Below, in pieces: positions 23,737 through 33,453 of a DNA stretch of 64,000 nucleotides (the first letter of the stretch is position 1; the number at the start of each line of letters is the position of its first letter). Location: NCBI GenBank assembly GCA_033063855.1, contig CP093831.1, positions 2,480,001 through 2,544,000 on the forward strand, written 5' to 3'. This stretch comes from Smittia aterrima (Eukaryota > Arthropoda > Insecta > Diptera > Chironomidae). The notes under the pieces were generated by a model. The model had not been told where the DNA came from. It ran no database searches and saw only the letters and a program-made list of their open reading frames with translations. The translations under genes were made by a program, and so were the position numbers.

Positions 23737-24031
23737 AAGAAAAAAACAAATTTTTGACTTGAAAAAATATTTTATTGAGACACAAACATGGAAATGAAAT
23801 TTAAATATTTTCACATTACGGATTTGTGGACGAGAAGCTTGAAACTTACAGTTTCGTTCAAGTTTCGAGCGATGATTTTACAATCGATGTCGATGAGAAC
23901 ATTTGCTGAAACGAAGGAAAATTTTAATTTTTATTTTAATGAAATGAATTTTTTTACTTGCAGGATTTACAAACTTGATAGCTGTGATTGGTTCTTGGTA
24001 GGTGTCCTGACCTTTATACGGAAAGAAATAA
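23737..24031 (-). pseudogene. Broken duplicate of the ATPase-beta gene 3' end (fragment 2)
   Basis: Matches 25640-25925: the last exon, its intron and the 3' end of the penultimate exon. It is shorter than fragment 1 and ends at GGAAAGAAAT near 24031, where LRR-tail sequence begins. No coding capacity for a useful protein. Confidence 0.75.
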
Positions 24032-24210
24032 ATAATTGCAATTCTTCCATAACGACGACGCTAAGGACTCCTCCTACTGCCGCCCCAACAGCAGATGTTT
24101 ATGACTTTACCTGTTAAGCCTTAAGCAAGGTCTACTAAGAAAAATTATTAGAAAAATAAAGTGGCGACAGCATCTTAGCTAATGGCAAATCCCAATGTAC
24201 CAGACGTTTG
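24032..24210 (+). pseudogene. Broken duplicate of the LRR gene tail (fragment 2)
   Basis: Starts with AATTGCAAT and the ACG-rich Thr linker, skips most of the middle, then resumes with GCAGATGTTTATGACTTTACCTG-like tail and the downstream block around 24130-24205, which is nearly identical to 21385-21460. Confidence 0.7.
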
Positions 24211-24329
24211 TCAGGTAAAATTCATTTAAATAGAGCACGCTTAGCATTTCTTTTCACAGTTTAAGTTCTCATTTCAAAGTGATCACTTCAATTATTTCGA
24301 AAGTTTCAAACCTCAAGTTAACGATCAAA

Positions 24330-25559
24330 ATGTCGAAATTTGATAATTCTTCAGCTCGACAATTTTTCAATGACTGTTATGAAGAGTGTAGGGGCTGCTA
24401 TGGACCGGATGCTAATCAGTGCTTTGACTGCAAGAATTTCAAGGTTTTTGGTGTATCGAATTCTACGGATCTTGACTCCAAGGGATTTTATTGTGTTAGC
24501 GAATGCCCTAAAGAATTTCCCTACAAAAGCAGCCCACACTACATCGATTTCTGGAATGCTCCGATTTGCACTGCTGAACAACGTTTGTTTCACTATCAAA
24601 TTTCTTCAGAAACGGCGTATGTCCTCGATTTACTGTTTTTGGTGTCAATGGTGATAATCTCCATCATTTTAATCATCGCTACAATTTTCTTTAAATTGAG
24701 ATCAAAGAAGCCAGTCGCGGAAGATCGTACAACACTTATTGAAGCTCCAAAACCGAAAAAGCCTGTTTCATCAAAGTTGGTACCATCAAGTACGGCGACA
24801 GGAGCTTTCGGAAATGTCTACATCGATTCGCATCAAAACGTGTTTAAAAAAGAAAATGACTTAAGTGAAGCCGCTCAAAAAACCGAAAGAACAAAAATTG
24901 AAGACAAATTCATTGTCGATCTCAGGGCTTACCATTCATTGAAACATCCGAATATTTATAATGCCAAATTTGTGTCCCTCTCGCCGAAAGTTTTTCTCTT
25001 TTCGCCATTCTCGAACGACCAGATTATTCGCAATTACGCTCGAGAGAACAAGGACAACATTGAAGCAAAGACAATGTTACTTTGGTGTAAGCAAATAGCT
25101 CAAGCAATGGACTTCTTGGAACAGAATCATCTTTCTCACGGCAACTTATCAGCTGGATGCGTTGTCGTGGAATCTCGTGACTGCATTAAGATTGTCGATG
25201 CTGGATTGAAAGAGATGATAATGCAACACAAGTTATTCAACATCGATCGTCATACCATTAACTTTCACAATTTCGAGTGGACCGCTCCTGAAACAATCGT
25301 CATGGGCATCTCCAATTCTAAAAGTGATGTCTTCTCCTACGCTACAACAATCTGGGAGATTTTAAGTTACGGGAAACGTCCAGTCATTTGTAGTCAGTTC
25401 CTGCCTCAGCCGAATATTGTCGGCATCGAAATTTACCGTTTAATGATCTCATGCTGGGATTTCATGCCAAGTAATCGTCCAAAATTCTCTCAACTTGCTA
25501 CTGAATTCGCTCTGCAAGAAAGAGATCCAGAATATTTCCTTTGGATGCCTAAATATTAA
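24330..25559 (+). CDS. EGFR-derived receptor-like pseudokinase (copy 3, full length)
   Basis: 409 residues, single coding exon. Residues 1-85 hold the EGFR-type cysteine-rich module (C16, C20, C23, C31, C34, C55, C59, C80). A transmembrane helix is near 97-121, a basic juxtamembrane follows, and a kinase-like domain runs from about 155 to 400. EGFR ancestry is clear from N-Y-A-R-E-N-K-D-N-I-E (EGFR D-Y-V-R-E-H-K-D-N-I-G), L-L-W-C-K-Q-I-A-Q-A-M, S-D-V-F-S-Y-A-T-T-I-W-E-I-L-S-Y-G and R-P-K-F-S-Q-L-A-T-E-F. Catalytic residues are gone: HRDLAARN is H270-G-N-L-S-A-G-C277, DFG is D290-A-G292, no VAIK lysine is seen after the glycine loop (G158-A-F-G161), while A-P-E is kept. No signal peptide and none of the ligand-binding L domains are present. 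It is most likely a membrane-anchored pseudokinase that could bind kinases or EGFR itself; this role is inference. Confidence 0.85.
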   Translation: MSKFDNSSARQFFNDCYEECRGCYGPDANQCFDCKNFKVFGVSNSTDLDSKGFYCVSECPKEFPYKSSPHYIDFWNAPICTAEQRLFHYQISSETAYVLDLLFLVSMVIISIILIIATIFFKLRSKKPVAEDRTTLIEAPKPKKPVSSKLVPSSTATGAFGNVYIDSHQNVFKKENDLSEAAQKTERTKIEDKFIVDLRAYHSLKHPNIYNAKFVSLSPKVFLFSPFSNDQIIRNYARENKDNIEAKTMLLWCKQIAQAMDFLEQNHLSHGNLSAGCVVVESRDCIKIVDAGLKEMIMQHKLFNIDRHTINFHNFEWTAPETIVMGISNSKSDVFSYATTIWEILSYGKRPVICSQFLPQPNIVGIEIYRLMISCWDFMPSNRPKFSQLATEFALQERDPEYFLWMPKY

Positions 25560-25707
25560 TTTGATATTCAAGAAATTTTCAATATTTTAGTTTCAAGAAC
25601 AAAGAAAATGTTAAAAACCCAAAATATTAAATAAAAAAAACCTGAAAAAGGAAAAACAAATTTGTTGACTTGAAAAAATATTTTTTATTAAGACAATTAA
25701 AATATTT

Positions 25708-26725
25708 TCACATTACGGAATCGTCGACGAGAAGCCTGAAACTTACAGTTTCGTTCAAGTTTCGAGCGATGATTTTACAATCGATGTCGATGAGAACATT
25801 TGCTGAAAGAAGAGAAAATTTTAATTTTCTATTTTCATGAAATGAATATTCTTACTTGCAGGATTTACAAACTTGATGGCCGTGATTGGTTCTTGGTAGG
25901 TGTCCTGACCTTTATACGGAAAGAAATATCCGGGAAATCCTTTCCATGGAATGTACTCGACGAGTCCAACATTCGATTGATCGTTCGTCGATTTGCCGTC
26001 ACAAGAAATCCAAATCGTTTTCTAAAAATGAAAATTCTCTTGAAAATAAGCAAATCTTAAAATTATTTTATCTCACAAGCTTTAATGGATTGTCCTTGGC
26101 GATCCTTTCCTTGATTTCACCGACAACATTTGAGCTTAATCCTGAATTCAACAATCCGTGGTAATCCAAAAATTCGGGCACAAAATCGCGAAACTTCTTT
26201 AGTTTAATGAAAATGCAAGGCGATCCTTTTGAGTAACCGTAATCGTTTGATCGAATGCATGGAGTCATCGCTTCGATATCAACTTTGCAAGTTTCATTAG
26301 CAGTCGGAAGTTTGTGAAAATCGCAATCGACATTATGTGGATGTTCTCGTCTGTAAGCTAAAAACAATTTGATAAGAATCAACTTTTAATTTTCGTAATT
26401 GCAAACTCACGATTCAAGGATTTGTCGATCTTCTTCGTCCAACTGTTGACACTGTCTATGTACTTGTAATTAAAATGAATCGTTGATCGCTTGTTCGGCT
26501 TAGGAAGAATTTCGAATCTTGATGACGAAGGCAACTGATTATCTGTGACGTGTAAGGAGTCAAGAGCGAGAACGATGACGACACTACAGCCAATGGCGAA
26601 AACAAGCCAAAAAAATGCTCTTACTGTGAAATAAAAGAAATGAGTTGAACGATACGAAACAGCTTTATCCACTTACCAGCCTTGGAACACACAATTGCTC
26701 GACATTTAATTAAAGGATACAACAT
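25708..26725 (-). CDS. Na+/K+-ATPase beta-subunit-like protein
   Basis: Five exons, 26725-26677, 26623-26411, 26357-26077, 26021-25856, 25802-25708, in phase, 267 residues. There is a short cytoplasmic N-terminus and one transmembrane helix (A-F-F-W-L-V-F-A-I-G-C-S-V-V-I-V-L-A-L). The extracellular domain has the family landmarks G-S-P-C-I-F-I-K-L-K, I-W-I-S-C-D-G, W-K-G-F-P-G-Y-F-F-P-Y and a final C-K-I-I-A-R-N-L. These match beta-subunit motifs, with paired cysteines. The protein is short for the family (usually about 300) and divergent, so it may be one of the insect-specific beta-like paralogues rather than the main nervana-type subunit. Beta subunits chaperone and stabilise the alpha pump at the plasma membrane and form septate junctions in flies. 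Its 3' end faces the EGFR-like copy 3 at 148 bp, and its 3' half has been duplicated twice. Confidence 0.88.
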
Positions 26726-27440
26726 TATACGTTTTCGCTTGCGAAAATAAAAAAAACGTCGGAACACTTCGAGGTAAAAATTAAAACTGAGTTGTCCTCA
26801 AAGTTTGAAACAATCTTATTGAAACTCATTGTGAGAGAGAGCCGTGAACTTTATTCTTTGAGAGAGAGTAATAAAAGGAATCAAGAAACTGAAACAATGG
26901 TCTTTTCTTACCTGAGCCAGTTTGTAATATGCAAATGAAATCCCAGATGAAATTCAATGGTCTGCTACAAGAACTAAATTTCATTTAAATTAAGCAAGAC
27001 ACAAAAGCTTTCAGTTTAAAATTATTTTATTTCAAAAAAAGTATTTTCAACTGAAGAAGGGAGCATGCTGCTTTGATAAAAAATAATAAATTATGCTTTG
27101 CCCTTAATATCCAATCGTGTTGCATAAATTTCGAGGCGATTAAGTAGCAATGGAATCTCACAAGAATGAATTTAACTCAGGAAGGAGAAATGCTGGAGAG
27201 CGTTAAAGCATTAAAGTACAGAATTAAGGAAACTCGATTTTATTCGACTCCGCAAGGGAAGAAACCTTAAATGTACGCGATGAAGCAGTGATTAAATATA
27301 TCGATCAGATTAATGATTCGATTCCTGAACATAGTTTGGCGCGATCACTTTGTGTTCTCCTAAGACTTGCGCGTTGTTCTTTTTTTGCTTCTTGATTTTT
27401 TGTGTAAAACAGTTTTTTTTATTAAATAATGAGAAGCAGC
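26726..27440. other. Spacer between ATPase-beta and Arp1, no gene seen
   Basis: AT-rich, no open frame with splice or motif support. It contains the ATPase-beta promoter and the Arp1 3' UTR. Confidence 0.55.
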
Positions 27441-28969
27441 CTAGAATGTCTTTCGATGAACAGCACGTTGACCTTCCTCGTCGAACTCTCGCTTTGATAT
27501 CCACATTTTCTTGAACGTATCGAGAGATGCGAGAATAGACCCACCCATCCACGTTGAGTAGAGTCGTTCTTGAGGTGCTGCGATCTGATGAAAGCAAAAT
27601 GTTAAGAAAACTCAAGAACTCATAAGATTGAGCAACTTACTCTAATCTTCATATCCTTTGCTACATTCTTCTTGATTTCTAAGAGAAGGCGATCTCCAAA
27701 ACCTTTGAAAAGCGTTGAACCACCTGATAGCACGATGTTTTGATAAAGCATCTTTCTCAGATCCATGTCGGATTTTTGAATTGAGTACATTAATACTTCG
27801 TGAATGCCTTCGCTTTCCTCGCCAATAAGATCAGGTCTAAAGAGAACTTCAGGAGCACGGAAACGAGCTTGTCCGATCTAAAATAAAAAGAGCTTTAAAC
27901 TTACGAGGATACTCATCCAATCGTCAAACTTACATCGAGTGTATTTCCATCTGGTAGAACGTAAGCGACTTTGTCTGTATCTACGCTCTCTTCCTTCTGA
28001 AGATTTCCAGCCAAATAACAAACTTTCTCCTTGATCATTCTGACGATTTCGAACTCTGCTGTTGTTCGGAAGTTGAAGCCTTCCTTGCGAATGAGCGTTT
28101 TGAGGTAACGTGTCACGTCTCTACCGGCAATGTCAATTCTCATAATGCTGTGAGGCATTGCAAAGCCTTCGTAAATTGGTACGGCGTGAGTTACACCATC
28201 ACCAGCATCAAGAACTACTCCAGTCACACGTCCCGTAGCGTAAAGACTCAGAACGGCCTGCATAGACACGAAGAGCGCGGGAACGTTAAAAGTTTCGAAG
28301 AAGATTTCAGCTGCTTTCTCGCGATTTTTACGAGGATTTAGTGGAGCTTCTGTGAGAAGAACAGGATGCTCTTCAGAAAAGGTCGAAAGTTCATCCTAAA
28401 ATACTTTGAAAATTAGTTTTCTGTGTCTAACAAAGTTCTTATTAAACTTGCTTTGCTGTAAATGTGAGTCCAAATCCTCTCCATATCATTCCAATCATTG
28501 ACGATTCCATGTTCCATTGGATATCTAATGCTCAAGAGCCCCCGATGATCTTCGGCTTTTGGTCCAACGAATAAATCGCCTTCTAATGCTCCAGCCATGA
28601 TTCGAATATGTTTTGGTCGTCCCATGCTACGAAAAACACGAAGGAAATGATTTATTAGAATTTTGCAAATTGAAGAAGAGAGCAAATATGTGATGTCATC
28701 AGATTCCGTCAAAGGAAATGTTTCAGCTTCTAACTTACTAGTTTGGGAAAATGCATTTGGGCACTTGGTCGCCGGCGAAGCCAGCTTTGATGATACCTGA
28801 TCCCTGTAAACAAACAGATGGGGAAAGTTGATCGATCGAAATTTGTATTGGGCGGATGATTCATGCCGTGAAAAAAAATATTTTTTCCGAGTTTTCTAAT
28901 GAAAAACGTGGCTGAACTTACGTTATCAATAACGACCGGTTGATTTACAATCACATCATAAGGTTCCAT
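27441..28969 (-). CDS. Arp1: Actin-related protein 1 (centractin), dynactin filament subunit
   Basis: Six exons: 28969-28922, 28803-28739, 28626-28452, 28395-27934, 27877-27641, 27584-27441, giving 376 residues, exactly the usual Arp1 length. It starts M-E-P-Y-D-V-I-V-N-Q-P-V-V-I-D-N, followed by the actin-type nucleotide loop G-S-G-I-I-K-A-G-F-A-G-D. It then has G-R-P-K-H-I-R-I-M-A-G-A-L-E-G-D, the Arp1-type E-H-P-V-L-L-T-E-A-P-L-N-P, V-V-L-D-A-G-D-G-V-T-H and L-S-G-G-S-T-L-F-K-G-F-G-D-R-L, ending H-R-K-T-F. Arp1 forms the short actin-like filament of dynactin that binds cargo for dynein. The intron 28451-28396 has a GC donor (AAA|GCAAGT), needed to keep the frame. It is divergent from Suppressor of fused, with 204 bp between start codons. 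Confidence 0.97.
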
Positions 28970-29173
28970 TGCTAGTTAAATTAGAAATGCGCTCTATAAT
29001 TCTTAATTTCTATAACTTTTTTTGATTCTCAAGGGCCTTGAAACTTCTTTTTTTTTTGTTGAGCTTGCGATTCGCTTTGAGTTTGCGATTCGTCAAGTTA
29101 TCTTCAAAAAATTTTGTAAACACATTTTTATAAACTCGTTTTAAAACTAAAAGAAGTGATCAAATAGTATAAA
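28970..29173. promoter_or_regulatory. Shared promoter region of Arp1 and Suppressor of fused
   Basis: Only 204 bp separate the two divergent start codons, so both promoters and 5' UTRs must lie here. It contains a T-rich run near 29050 and no obvious TATA box. Confidence 0.6.
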
Positions 29174-30493
29174 ATGCATAGTAACTTTAACGTTAACATG
29201 CCGAGCTTTCTTTTTCCCGGTATGAGGGCGATCTATCAGCAACTCTTCGGAATTTACCGTGAATCGAATCCTCTCGTTATTTCAACAGTCAACAAAGTTT
29301 GGCAATTTCCAAATTCAAACGAGCCATTGGATTATATCTTCATCTACGCTAATCCAGGATCACCAGAAGAAGATGTGCCGGAACATTGGCATTTCGTCTC
29401 TTTGGGTCTCTCAGACTTATATGGCGACAGTCGAGTTCACGTCATTGACCCTTCTGCATCGAGTGAAAGAGTATCAGGAATGGGATTTGAGCTAACTTTT
29501 CGATTGAAACGTCATGAAGAAGTCACTCCACCATCATGGCCAGCTCAGCTTCTACAACAACTGGCCAAGTACGTGTTCACTTCACGAAACAAGTTTTATC
29601 CAGGCGATCACATTCCTTGGAGTCAACCTCTAGACGGAAATGAAGATACAAAGATTCGGCACATGCTCATCGCTTTAGACTGTCAACTAAAAAAAATTAA
29701 AACGGTCCTTGGTCACGTAAGTTTTTGTCAGATCGTTGGAGTCACTGAAGAAGAATTGAAGAAATCACAATCTTATAACGTGAAAGGAATTTTAAACCTT
29801 CTTAAGAAGGATCCAAAGACCGGAGGAATGTCTTTGTGCACGGACATGCGACGAATGCACAGTGTATTCGACTTGTTCCCTCAAACCTTGAAAATGCTTG
29901 AAGATGATTTGGAAAGAGAAGGTTCGGACCTAGCAGGAATCGACGCGGAATTTTTCTATCGTGAACTTCCTAAAATTGCCATAAAGACTTCGCTGTGCCT
30001 TACAATGTCTGATTCGGAAAAATCTCTCGACTTTACGCGACATCTGGGTCGACTCGATATTAGAACAAGTGCTGAACTCAACGCACATCATTCATCTTCA
30101 CCTTTTCTTCCATTCTCACGACGAATGCCAATATTCCTCGATGGACTTGAAATCATCTTTAGCCCTACAACTGCTAAATTCCTAAAACTTGCGTTTAAAG
30201 ATCGTTTACGTCACGGTCATCACTTTACCTTCCAAAACCCAGACACACATCTCACCTTTGTCTCGGAAAATGTTCAAGGATGTTTCGTGACAAAAGATCA
30301 ACCTTATGCAATGAATGGAAAGTGGCTTCAACTCAGAATCGACAAGGATTTCTTGACGACAATCAATGAATCACTTAAAGATGTCGATCCTGATAAAATT
30401 GCATCTCTTCCATTGCCTTTGGTGTTTGACTATCCAGAGAAAAACTTACGTTTCGTCGTCAACCACTTGACTGCAAGCAGCATGATCCGTTAG
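29174..30493 (+). CDS. Su(fu): Suppressor of fused homologue (Hedgehog pathway)
   Basis: Single uninterrupted coding exon, 439 residues. The N-terminal SUFU domain is clear: P-L-D-Y-I-F-I-Y, then P-E-H-W-H-F-V-S-L-G-L-S-D-L-Y-G-D-S-R-V-H and F-E-L-T-F-R-L-K-R. It continues with S-W-P-A-Q-L-L-Q-Q-L-A-K-Y-V-F and the C-terminal domain with L-R-H-G-H-H-F-T, F-V-S-E-N-V-Q-G-C-F and D-Y-P-E-K-N-L. Sufu binds Ci/Gli transcription factors, keeps them in the cytoplasm and controls their processing. The disordered loop before the C-terminal Gli-binding half is shorter than in vertebrates (484 residues in human). AATAAA at 30671-30676 is a likely poly(A) signal. Confidence 0.96.
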   Translation: MHSNFNVNMPSFLFPGMRAIYQQLFGIYRESNPLVISTVNKVWQFPNSNEPLDYIFIYANPGSPEEDVPEHWHFVSLGLSDLYGDSRVHVIDPSASSERVSGMGFELTFRLKRHEEVTPPSWPAQLLQQLAKYVFTSRNKFYPGDHIPWSQPLDGNEDTKIRHMLIALDCQLKKIKTVLGHVSFCQIVGVTEEELKKSQSYNVKGILNLLKKDPKTGGMSLCTDMRRMHSVFDLFPQTLKMLEDDLEREGSDLAGIDAEFFYRELPKIAIKTSLCLTMSDSEKSLDFTRHLGRLDIRTSAELNAHHSSSPFLPFSRRMPIFLDGLEIIFSPTTAKFLKLAFKDRLRHGHHFTFQNPDTHLTFVSENVQGCFVTKDQPYAMNGKWLQLRIDKDFLTTINESLKDVDPDKIASLPLPLVFDYPEKNLRFVVNHLTASSMIR

Positions 30494-33453
30494 ATTAAGG
30501 ACGAATTAGTTTTAAGATACATGAGAGTATTAATCAAATTTTGTGACGATTTAATAACAAGTAAAATGTCTTCCTGTCTCTCTAATTCTCACGAAACTTC
30601 CACGATGTGCCTGATAAAAATTATCTTTATAATCTCATCTTTTATAAACGTTGTCGACAACTCTGAAAGAAATAAATAAAAAAAAACTAATAAAAAGGCA
30701 ATAAAATATCAATTTGTCGCTGATCTCATTTAAGACACTTGACAATCCGTCCACTTGCTTTGTCGATGTCACCAGATTTCCGCCTTATTACGCTTTCATT
30801 ACGACAGAACATAATTATCGAGGCTGATCATCGCACACGTGTTATTTAACTTTTCATTTGATTCGGATTCACATGATTTCACGGACTATCAAAGCTTCAA
30901 GCCACTTCCCTCTCCCATCGACTTCAAATGAAATTAAATGCCACTTTCACCCCTCGTTTAAAATAATTTTTAATAACATTTTCGACGACAAAGCAGAGAA
31001 ATCTGAAAACATTTGCTTTTCGGCAAGTGAAAAGTCATCGAGGACGGAAGCTCAGAGGTGCTGAGCATTGTTTGCAACCACCCAAGTTGTAAAGCGACCC
31101 CTCTAATTGCACATCAAATGATTCTCCCTCTCCCTTATTTAATAACAATTTTAATATTTATTGTTATTAGGTTTTAATGCGATGATGATACGGCGCGCGG
31201 GTGGAGGGAGGAGGAATGTCTTTTAATATCATCGCAGTGATGTATCACATCGACCTTTTTTCCCCGTAACATCGTCCATATGAAAACTCAAGTGTACATC
31301 GATAGGGATGACAAATATTTAATAACATAACGTTTAATGTGGGTTAATGTTAACTATCAATAATCTTTATGCTTGAATCATTCACCGTGATTGAGAAACA
31401 GAAGTTATTTTGGGGCTGGAGCATGAGCATTCGTGAGTGTGAGATGAAAAAGATTTTCTCGCTCGTAGGACGAAAAACAATTTATGATAAGTTTTGCCAA
31501 AGAATGTTCTCAAGATTTATGAGATCGTTGAAATGCCAGGATGATAAATAATATTACGAAGCTATTAAAAGTCCCTTCTACTTGAAAATCTCGTTTCGAC
31601 ACAGCCAATTTGTCGCTGATATATTTTTTTGCTGCTGCCGAGGGTTGCGCTTCGCTCGTTATTGCATCGCCTTTTATCATCGCTTTGACGATATTCTAAT
31701 TAATTATTAAAACTGAGAGCGAAGCGAAGGGAACAAAAACTTTCAACGCCTCGCTTTGAGACTCGATATTGTTTTAATATCGTCTCGTAGCCTCATCAGA
31801 CGGAAAGGCTCGAAATATAAATCATAAGCAAGGCGCTGACTTGAAAGCGAGAAGCGGACGATTTATTAATTTTCCATCAAAAGCCTCGGATGCTCAGCTA
31901 GAAGCTTCTAATTATTTTGTTCAAGATAAATTACCACAAAGCCTAACGTCCATCTCGATTGGAGAGGGTTGTCTCGTAATTTAATTAGCAGAATGATTAA
32001 ACGAAGGGCCACATTTTTGTGTTGTGATGAAACTCATTATCTCATCATCATAATGAGCCCTCTCATTAATCCGACATGGACAGGATGTTGCAAATTTTAA
32101 TTGGATTACGCGAAAAGCTTATGAAACTTCTACAGGATTGAGTCAATTAATTAAACTTTGTTTTGAATTAAAATCGTTTCCATTTGTAATAAAGCGACGC
32201 CAAGCTCTTGTTGATGATGAAAGGCATTTGTGGAATGAACCATATTTCTTTCAGATTCATTCGCATACCGACGCAAGCGCATTAAACTGAAAGATTAAGA
32301 GCTATGAGCGGTCTCTCCATTACAGCATTATCCAAGAAAATTTCTTAATTCCAAGAAAACTTTCGTTTCACATTCAGATCACAAAGAAATGAATTAAAAA
32401 TTATTGGAATTTCCTCGCGAATTTTCCGGACAAATAATCGACGCGTGGGCGTGTTTATGATTTTTTTTTTCTGGTCTGATCATAATTCTAGCCCGAACGA
32501 TGATGATGTTTAATAAACGTTGCTATTTTTTTCTCCTTCTCTCTCTTTGGCGAAGCGAACGAAAGAACTTAATGGAAAATCCACCATCGTGAAAATTCGA
32601 GAACGATGGGGGAAAGCGAGAGAGGGAAAGGAAAATTCATAACTCAATATGTTCCTTTGATGTTTTGCTCGGGAGTGGATCGAGGGATTTATCAACTTTT
32701 TTAAGCGAAAGCCTTGAGGAAAATCACGCAACGAGAAATTTTCATGAAAATATTTTCCAATATGAAGTTTTCCATCGTCGTTTCGAGATAAGAACGCGAT
32801 TTTATTATTTTTTTTCTACTTTGAATGTTCGTTCGAGCTTTTCACATTTTCCCGCAACCGTTCGTCGTTATCAGTTTTATGGTCGGGAAAATTTCTCTTG
32901 CTGGCGCTCATAGATTTTTTGTTTTTCCGTTGTTTGAGAGCATATCAAAGGGAAAATTATGCCTTTATTCGCTTGGATCTATGAATTGTGGCGAGCCCCA
33001 AAAATACAAAAGCGTTTCAATTAAAACCTGAGCTATGTTGTTGTTGCCTCCATCAGAAGAAAAACTTTGCCTTTCCCAACCTTTCTGATTATTTTCTCGG
33101 GGAAAAACGAAAGTTTTTCAATTATTCTCCGAGCAAGTTTTTTCCGAGGAATTTCTTTGGTTGGAGAGGTTGGGAGGTTCATAAAATGGGGAAATTTGAT
33201 TGTATAATCTCTTCCGAAATATCTTTATTAAAACTGAAAATGGCTTTCGCTTTCCATTTCATCGCTTGCGATACATTGAAATCTCGCTTGCTATCGATTA
33301 GGGAAAGAGCAATTTGAAAGGAAAATGCCAGAGATTGTCTGACTTTAAAGTTTTCTGGTTGATTATCGTTTCTAGTTTCTCGAACGCGCTCTTTAAAATT
33401 GAATATTTTACTTAACTGAAATTATTTACAATCGAGTTATCATTATTGAGCGG
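30494..33453. other. Large non-coding region between Su(fu) and the Not-type homeobox gene
   Basis: About 3 kb with no supported coding exon. It includes Su(fu)'s short 3' UTR. The rest contains repeated TAATTA-type cores (for example near 31695-31712), GAAGCGAAGCG-like short repeats near 31720-31735, and CG-containing islands in otherwise AT-rich DNA (31190-31205, 32440-32455). Given the neighbouring developmental regulator, enhancer content is plausible but unproven. Confidence 0.5.

Noticed and set aside
29174..30493. Su(fu) as a retrogene because it lacks introns
   Set aside because: It sits 204 bp from Arp1 as a normal divergent pair, has full domain coverage, and no poly(A) scar or target-site duplication is visible.
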